Source: Alphaproteobacteria bacterium HGW-Alphaproteobacteria-13 | GTDB taxonomy: Bacteria; Pseudomonadota; Alphaproteobacteria; Sphingomonadales; Sphingomonadaceae | DNA length: 9,945 bases | Assembly: GCA_002842935.1 (NCBI GenBank) | Contig: PHEM01000091.1 | Location: 1 to 9,945, forward strand | Direction of reading: 5' to 3' | Part shown: one piece after another, positions 6,182 through 9,945 of the stretch | Layout: every line of letters begins with the position of its first letter | How positions within the stretch are numbered: position 1 is the first letter of the stretch | The notes under the pieces: model-generated | What the model was told of the DNA's origin: nothing | What the model saw: the letters and a program-made list of their open reading frames with translations, nothing else | Database searches by the model: none | Translations under genes and position numbers: made by a program

Positions 6182-8473
6182 TCAGAAGCGATAGTTGGCG
6201 CGGACGCCGACCGTGCGCGGCCGCATCCGGGCATGGCGGCCGTCGATGAACGCTTCCGGGTGGACGTAAGTGATCGAATCGTCGTCGAGCAGATTCTCGA
6301 CATAGGCCGTGAGGTCGAGCTTCCCCAGCCTTGCCCCGGCATAGAGGTTCACATTCGTCCACGCGTCGGTGAAGCCATAGGTCGGGCTGCGCAGCAGGGG
6401 ATTGCCCGGCGCGTTCGGGAACTGGTTCGGGAAGGAACCCACGTGCGAGACGTTGACGGCCGCATAGGCGCCCTTTCCGTCGCCGATCCCGAAATCATAG
6501 CGCAGCGTGCCCGAACCCTGGAAATGCGGCGAGGCGAGCCGCGTGCCGACCGTCGCCCCCGAAATCGCCGCTTCGAGCGCCGTCAGCTTCGTCACTTTCG
6601 CTTCGTTGTACGATCCGTTGAGCGCCAGGCTGAGTCCCGTGACGGGCCGCGCCATGATCTCGAATTCCAGGCCATAGCTTTCGGCCGCGCCGATGTTGGT
6701 CGCGAACTGGACCGTGTCCGAAATGCGGTTCGCCTGGACCTGGATATTCTTCCAGTCGATATAATAGCCCGCGATATTGGCGGTCAGGTCGCCGCCGAGC
6801 CAGCGCCCTTTCAGCCCGACCTCGTAATTGGTCACGCTGTCCGACCGCGCCCCGGCGGGGATCACGAGGTCGGCGGGGTCGATCGTGCTGGTAAGCCCCG
6901 CCAGCGCATTGACCACGGGCGTGCGGAAACCCGTCGACACCGTCGCATAGGCCGTCAGGCTGTCGACCGGCTTCCACGACATGCTCGCCTTCCACGACAG
7001 GCGGTCGTCCGACACCTTCAGCCCTTCGGAATAGTTCACGTCCGTCACGGTCAGCGGCGGGATGTAACCGAAACAGGCCGCAGGCAGCGCACGGCAATAA
7101 GCGTTGGTCAGGTAATTGCTGTTATAGCCGCCGCCGCGTATGAAGCTTTGCGTCTTCGTATTGCCGTAACGCAGGCCGCCCGTGACCCAGAAGCGGTCGC
7201 TGAAACGGAAGGTCAGTTCGCCGAAGCCCGCGATCTCGCTTTGGTCGGTATAGGCGTTGAAGCGATAATAATATTCGTTGGGAAGAATCCCCGAAAGCCC
7301 GTTCGCCGCCAGATATTCGGGCGTCGAGCGATAGCCGAAATCGACGGTGCGGCGTTTGTCGTGATAAAAGAAGCCCGCGACCCATTCGACGGGACCCTCG
7401 TGCCGCGACACCAGCCGCGTTTCCTGGACGAACATGTCGTCATAGCCATAGGCGTCGAGCGCGAAGGGAAAGAGCTGACCATAGCTCCCCGCAAGGTCGA
7501 CATAGAAGGCCGCGTCATAATTCGACAAGGTGGTCGAACTGATCAGTTCGGCGAAGTCGAACTCGTAATTGATCGTGACGTTGAAATTGGTCATCTCGCC
7601 CTGGTACAGGTCGGGCCGGTCGGAAAGCCGCACGAACTTGCCGCGCGCGGGGTTGGTCAGCCCCGAATCCGCGGGCTTGCTGTTCTCATAGGAGGCGAGC
7701 AGCTTGACCTTCATCCGGTCGCTCGGCTGCATCAGCAGCGTCGCGCGGCCGCCATAGGCCTCCAGGCTGTTCGCATCCTTCACGCCCGTGCCGACATTGT
7801 CGACCCAGCCGTCCTCGTTGCGGTAATAGCCCGTGACGCGCAACGCCATCCCGTCCTTCATGATCGGGACGTTGACCATCGCATTATAGCGCTGGCGCAG
7901 CGAACTCGACCCGGTCAGGCCCAGGTCGACGCTGCCCGACGCCTCGAAATCGTCGAGGTCGGGGCTTTTGGTGATGATCCGCATCGCGCCCGCGAGCGAG
8001 TTCGATCCGAACAGCGTGCCTTGCGGCCCACGCAGGAACTCGACGCGCTCGACGTCATAGAGATTGGGGTCGAGAATCGTCGAATTGCCGTTCGAAGAGA
8101 TCGGCAGCTCGTCGATATAGATGGCGACGGCGCTCTGCAAACCGGCGCCATAGCCGTTGGTGCTGATGCCGCGCGCCGTGAAATTGTTGAAATTCTGCGT
8201 CGGACGGTTGATGACGACGCCGGGCGTGTTCTGCGCGATCCCTTCATAGCCGACGATGCCGAGATCATCGAGATCTTCCTGCCCAAAGGCCGACACGCTG
8301 AGCGGCACGTCCTGCAACCGCACGGTACGGCGCGTCGCGGTGACGATGATGTCCTCATGGTTCCGCACCCTTTCCTCGGCCGATTGGTCGGCGGACGACG
8401 ACTGGGCATGGGCGGAAGCGGGCAGCACGAACAGGGCGGCCGCCGATACGGACAGGAACAGCTTGGTCTTCAT
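6182..8473 (-). CDS. TonB-dependent outer-membrane receptor
   Basis: The 763-residue product starts with a signal peptide (1-23, cleaved after SAHA). A TonB box DIIVTA (41-46) follows, then the plug domain (about 50-165) with SVSAFGQEDLDDLGI, QNTPGVVINRP and VERVEFLRGPQGTLFGSNSLAGAMRII. The rest is the 22-strand beta-barrel, including GFRTPVVNAL and NYEVGLKG, and it ends in the terminal phenylalanine (RANYRF) used for outer-membrane insertion. Length is typical. Together these point to the class often loosely called iron receptors, which in sphingomonads frequently import organic compounds. No N-terminal signalling domain for an anti-sigma partner is seen. It is the first gene of the operon, preceded by GGGAG 8 nt before the ATG, with a promoter and the second TetR operator upstream. 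Context suggests import of the ester substrate rather than a siderophore; that is inference. Confidence 0.95.
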   Translation of the reverse strand: MKTKLFLSVSAAALFVLPASAHAQSSSADQSAEERVRNHEDIIVTATRRTVRLQDVPLSVSAFGQEDLDDLGIVGYEGIAQNTPGVVINRPTQNFNNFTARGISTNGYGAGLQSAVAIYIDELPISSNGNSTILDPNLYDVERVEFLRGPQGTLFGSNSLAGAMRIITKSPDLDDFEASGSVDLGLTGSSSLRQRYNAMVNVPIMKDGMALRVTGYYRNEDGWVDNVGTGVKDANSLEAYGGRATLLMQPSDRMKVKLLASYENSKPADSGLTNPARGKFVRLSDRPDLYQGEMTNFNVTINYEFDFAELISSTTLSNYDAAFYVDLAGSYGQLFPFALDAYGYDDMFVQETRLVSRHEGPVEWVAGFFYHDKRRTVDFGYRSTPEYLAANGLSGILPNEYYYRFNAYTDQSEIAGFGELTFRFSDRFWVTGGLRYGNTKTQSFIRGGGYNSNYLTNAYCRALPAACFGYIPPLTVTDVNYSEGLKVSDDRLSWKASMSWKPVDSLTAYATVSTGFRTPVVNALAGLTSTIDPADLVIPAGARSDSVTNYEVGLKGRWLGGDLTANIAGYYIDWKNIQVQANRISDTVQFATNIGAAESYGLEFEIMARPVTGLSLALNGSYNEAKVTKLTALEAAISGATVGTRLASPHFQGSGTLRYDFGIGDGKGAYAAVNVSHVGSFPNQFPNAPGNPLLRSPTYGFTDAWTNVNLYAGARLGKLDLTAYVENLLDDDSITYVHPEAFIDGRHARMRPRTVGVRANYRF

Positions 8474-8522
8474 GAAAATTCTCCCCCTCTGGTCAATGGA
8501 ATCCGGACCTTCTTATGCGCGA

Positions 8523-8551
8523 ACTATGCCTTCACATGGGCGGCGCGTCAA
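8523..8551 (-). promoter_or_regulatory. Candidate sigma70-type promoter of the receptor-esterase-ligase-tetR operon
   Basis: On the minus strand TTGACG (8551-8546) is followed after exactly 17 nt by CATAGT (8528-8523). These match the -35 and -10 consensus at 5 of 6 and 4 of 6 positions. Transcription would start near 8516 and give a leader of about 43 nt before the receptor ATG. The putative operator (8558-8575) lies 6 nt upstream of the -35, close enough to interfere with polymerase. Confidence 0.5.
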
Positions 8552-8553
8552 CA

Positions 8554-8582
8554 TTCACTCACTCATAGGTGAATAATATATA
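8554..8582 (+). promoter_or_regulatory. Candidate rightward promoter of the enoyl-CoA hydratase, overlapping the operator
   Basis: TTCACT (8554-8559, 4 of 6 to the -35 consensus) and TATATA (8577-8582, a good -10) are 17 nt apart. The putative TetR operator (8558-8575) fills the spacer between them, a classical repressor position. The untranslated leader to the ATG at 8715 would be about 125 nt; I see no other gene in it. Confidence 0.45.
8558..8575. promoter_or_regulatory. Putative TetR operator, copy 2
   Basis: The site reads CTCACTC-ATAG-GTGAATA and matches the copy at 611-628 at every position outside the 4-nt centre. The inverted half-sites TCAC and GTGA are separated by 6 nt, as in copy 1. 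A second, wider palindrome ATTCAC-N10-GTGAAT (8553-8574) overlaps it. It sits between the divergent receptor operon and the enoyl-CoA hydratase start. Confidence 0.65.
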
Positions 8583-9314
8583 AACCCACACCGTCGAAGC
8601 CGCGGCCCCGCGCGCAAGCACCGAACAAGCCGTTGCCTGCCGGGATCGGATCGGCGATGAAGAAGAATATCGCGACACCATGCCGCGCGAAAAACGGGCC
8701 GGGAGAGGAAAGACATGACACTGGTGCTGCGCGAGGACAAGGACGGCCTGACGACACTGACGCTGAACCGGCCCGACAAGCTGAACGCCCTGACCGTCGC
8801 CCTGTTCGCGCAGCTGCGCGCGGATCGTCTCGGTCGCCACCATGATCGTTTCCGCCGGACGATGAAACCAGCGGATATAGGGCCAGAACATTCTTGCGGG
8901 CAGGCCAGTGCGGCGTGCAAGGTAATCGGGGAACTGGGTGTGGTAAGCGGTGGTAAACGGCACCTTGCGGCGGACGCAATATCGCCGCGCGGCAAAGCCC
9001 AACGGGCCTTCGGTGGCAATATGCACCGCATCAGGCGCGACTTTCGCCAATTGCCGCCCCACTGCGCCCGGCGCGGTCAGCACCAGCCGGATTTCGGGAT
9101 AGGTCGGCGCAGGCATCGAAGGATAGCCTTCGGGCGAGATCACCGTCACCTGATGCCCCCAGCGGCGCAGCACATCGCAAGTGGTCGACAAGGTGCGCAC
9201 CACCCCGTTGGTCTGCGGGTGCCACGCATCGGTGATAATCGCGATCGAAGCGGGGGTGGCCGGGGCCGGGGCGAGGGCCGCGGTATCAGGGGTGATGGTG
9301 GTCAACCGGTTCAC
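8559..9314 (-). CDS. Family-4 glycosyltransferase, C-terminally truncated at a junction
   Basis: Residues 1-169 (9314 down to about 8808) are the N-terminal domain of a GT4-type retaining glycosyltransferase: SIAIITDAWHPQTNGVVRTL (23-42), then EGPLGFAARRYC and FTTAYHTQFPDYLARR, as in GDP-mannose- or UDP-sugar-dependent transferases such as MgtA/PimB- or SqdX-like proteins. A full enzyme has about 350-400 residues; the nucleotide-sugar-binding C-terminal domain is missing. From about 8807 to the stop at 8559 the frame is merely the antisense of the enoyl-CoA hydratase start and promoter, so the last ~80 residues are not homologous sequence. The start is a GTG (9314-9312) overlapping the TGA of the metallophosphoesterase as GTGA, indicating a coupled operon. 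Function as it stands is unlikely. The acceptor is unknown; a membrane-lipid or envelope role fits the neighbour. Confidence 0.75.
   Translation of the reverse strand: MNRLTTITPDTAALAPAPATPASIAIITDAWHPQTNGVVRTLSTTCDVLRRWGHQVTVISPEGYPSMPAPTYPEIRLVLTAPGAVGRQLAKVAPDAVHIATEGPLGFAARRYCVRRKVPFTTAYHTQFPDYLARRTGLPARMFWPYIRWFHRPAETIMVATETIRAQLREQGDGQGVQLVGPVQRQCRQAVLVLAQHQCHVFPLPARFSRGMVSRYSSSSPIRSRQATACSVLARGAAASTVWVYILFTYE
8715..8825 (+). pseudogene. Enoyl-CoA hydratase/isomerase, N-terminal fragment cut at the junction
   Basis: The first ~37 codons encode a crotonase-family N-terminus: a short beta-rich start (MTLVLREDKDGLTTLTLNRP) followed by DKLNALTVALFAQLRAD, the conserved N-R-P-x-x-x-N-A motif of enoyl-CoA hydratases. 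The ~220 residues with the oxyanion hole and catalytic Glu residues are absent. After about 8825 the same frame stays open to 9425 but is the antisense of the glycosyltransferase and metallophosphoesterase genes. A strong Shine-Dalgarno (GGGAGAGGAAAGAC, 8701-8714) abuts the ATG and is identical to the one before the M28-like gene. It diverges from the receptor operon with a putative TetR operator between. The intact gene would supply the beta-oxidation hydration step after the CoA ligase. Whether it is truly broken or cut by an assembly error is undecided. Confidence 0.7.
8805..8826. other. Junction between two unrelated gene neighbourhoods at a 14-bp palindrome
   Basis: The perfect palindrome CGCGCAGCTGCGCG (8807-8820) sits exactly where the rightward enoyl-CoA hydratase loses family sense and the leftward glycosyltransferase loses its C-terminal half. 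Because of the palindrome both strands encode Ala-Gln-Leu-Arg there (FAQLRA forward, RAQLRE reverse), so the breakpoint cannot be placed more finely. Two truncations at one point mean a rearrangement, deletion or chimeric join. Confidence 0.75.
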
Positions 9315-9945
9315 GCCGCCTCGCGCGTCGCACGGGCCGGATCGGCGGGCGCGGCCGGAACCTGCTCGGCCTCGCGGCGCTTGATCTCATCAGGCCAGTG
9401 GAGGATTTCCATCCGTCCGTCGTGATGTTCGACCAGCGCGTTGCAGCCTTCGACCCAATCGCCATCGTTCCAGTATTCGATCTGGCGGCCATCGTGATCG
9501 AAGGTGCGGAATTCGGCGGTGTGGATATGGCCGCACACCACCCCGTCAACCCCGCGTTCCCCGGCGGCGCGGGCGACCACTTCTTCGTATTTGCCGATGA
9601 ATTCGACCGCGTTCTTGACCTTGTGCTTGGCTGCTTTCGACAGCGACCAATAGGGCTTACCCAGCCAGCGCCGCACCGCGTTGACCGCGACATTCAGCCT
9701 CATCATCAGGTGGTAGGCATTGTCACCGACAAACGCGAGCCAGCGGTGCGACAGCATCACCGCATCGAATTCATCGCCGTGCAGCACCATCAGCCGCCGT
9801 CCATCGGCGGTATCGTGAAAGGCGGCGCGGCGAATTTCGATCCCGCCAAAGTTCAACCCGGTGAACTGCCGGAACATTTCGTCATGATTGCCGGGGATGT
9901 AGATGATGCGGGTATCGCGCTTGGCCCGTTTCAGAATGCGCCAGA
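9311..9945 (-). CDS. LpxH-like metallophosphoesterase (UDP-2,3-diacylglucosamine pyrophosphatase family), 5' end outside window
   Basis: Reading leftward from the window edge (first full codon 9943-9941) gives 210 residues ending at TGA 9313-9311. The frame is open to the edge and the essential GNHD motif (IYIPGNHDEMFRQF, 9898-9857) lies upstream of the first internal ATG at 9877. That ATG therefore cannot be the true start. Downstream are HGDEFD and the C-terminal metal motif GHIHTAEF, with the long helical insert typical of COG2908/LpxH-type phosphoesterases. The N-terminal DxH and GD motifs are beyond the edge. The family cleaves UDP-2,3-diacylglucosamine in lipid A synthesis, but many COG2908 homologues paired with a glycosyltransferase have other or unknown substrates. 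The tail (about 25 residues, Ala/Pro/Arg-rich) is poorly conserved in character. The stop overlaps the GTG of the glycosyltransferase by 4 nt (GTGA), so the two form an operon. Confidence 0.9.
   Translation of the reverse strand, partial: WRILKRAKRDTRIIYIPGNHDEMFRQFTGLNFGGIEIRRAAFHDTADGRRLMVLHGDEFDAVMLSHRWLAFVGDNAYHLMMRLNVAVNAVRRWLGKPYWSLSKAAKHKVKNAVEFIGKYEEVVARAAGERGVDGVVCGHIHTAEFRTFDHDGRQIEYWNDGDWVEGCNALVEHHDGRMEILHWPDEIKRREAEQVPAAPADPARATREAA

Noticed and set aside
4501..6249. 582-codon plus-strand open frame
   Set aside because: It is antisense to the complete carboxylesterase and is low-complexity Arg-rich.
4528..8473. Assignment to a named pathway such as fumonisin degradation (esterase plus TonB receptor in Sphingopyxis)
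   Set aside because: The aminotransferase, dehydrogenases and other genes of that cluster are not here, and esterase-receptor pairs are common; naming a substrate would be a guess.
6020..8572. 850-codon open frame on the plus strand
   Set aside because: It is antisense to the TonB receptor and the esterase start. Its product is Arg/His/Asp-rich without family motifs, an effect of high third-position GC in the real genes.
8715..9425. 236-residue protein starting as enoyl-CoA hydratase
   Set aside because: Only the first ~37 residues belong to the family; the rest is antisense of the glycosyltransferase and phosphoesterase genes. Kept only as a fragment.
1..9945. tRNA, rRNA, CRISPR arrays, complete insertion sequences
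   Set aside because: No cloverleaf, regularly spaced repeats or transposase frame was recognised on either strand.

Overview
The window looks like chromosome from a high-GC alphaproteobacterium of the sphingomonad type (Sphingopyxis/Sphingomonas/Novosphingobium-like). The basis is the high GC, a TonB-dependent receptor next to catabolic genes, a Tat-exported protein, and intergenic palindromes built on a GAGCGAAGTCGAG core of the kind common in that group. This assignment rests on style, not on a marker gene.

Positions 1-8800 form one coherent locus. On the minus strand there is a tight four-gene operon: a TonB-dependent outer-membrane receptor (8473-6182), an exported type-B carboxylesterase (6165-4528), an AMP-forming acyl-CoA ligase (4531-2972) and a TetR-family regulator (2944-2234). 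Gaps are 16 nt, a 4-nt ATGA overlap and 27 nt. At the left edge a second, paralogous exported carboxylesterase (557 to beyond 1, minus strand) diverges from a Tat-exported M28-peptidase-like protein (663-1964, plus strand). At the right end of the locus the first ~37 codons of an enoyl-CoA hydratase (from 8715, plus strand) diverge from the receptor operon. Both divergent intergenic regions carry the same 18-bp motif, CTCACTC-N4-GTGAATA, at 611-628 and 8558-8575. The simplest reading is one small TetR-controlled regulon for uptake of an ester, periplasmic hydrolysis, CoA activation of the released acid and beta-oxidation. The substrate cannot be read from the sequence.

Between the convergent M28-like gene and tetR (1965-2233) there is no gene. 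The gap holds nested inverted repeats (an imperfect ~50-nt-arm palindrome at 1997-2136 and a perfect 11-bp-arm hairpin at 2152-2185), flanked by a 15-bp direct repeat.

At about 8807-8820 the locus ends abruptly. The enoyl-CoA hydratase reading stops making sense and a family-4 glycosyltransferase, read on the minus strand, begins its C-terminal cut at the same place. The join lies in a perfect 14-bp palindrome. To its right are a glycosyltransferase N-terminal half (to 9314) and, overlapping by GTGA, an LpxH-like metallophosphoesterase that runs off the window end. This right part has lower GC in the blocks counted. The join is either a real rearrangement or a chimeric assembly; the sequence alone cannot decide.
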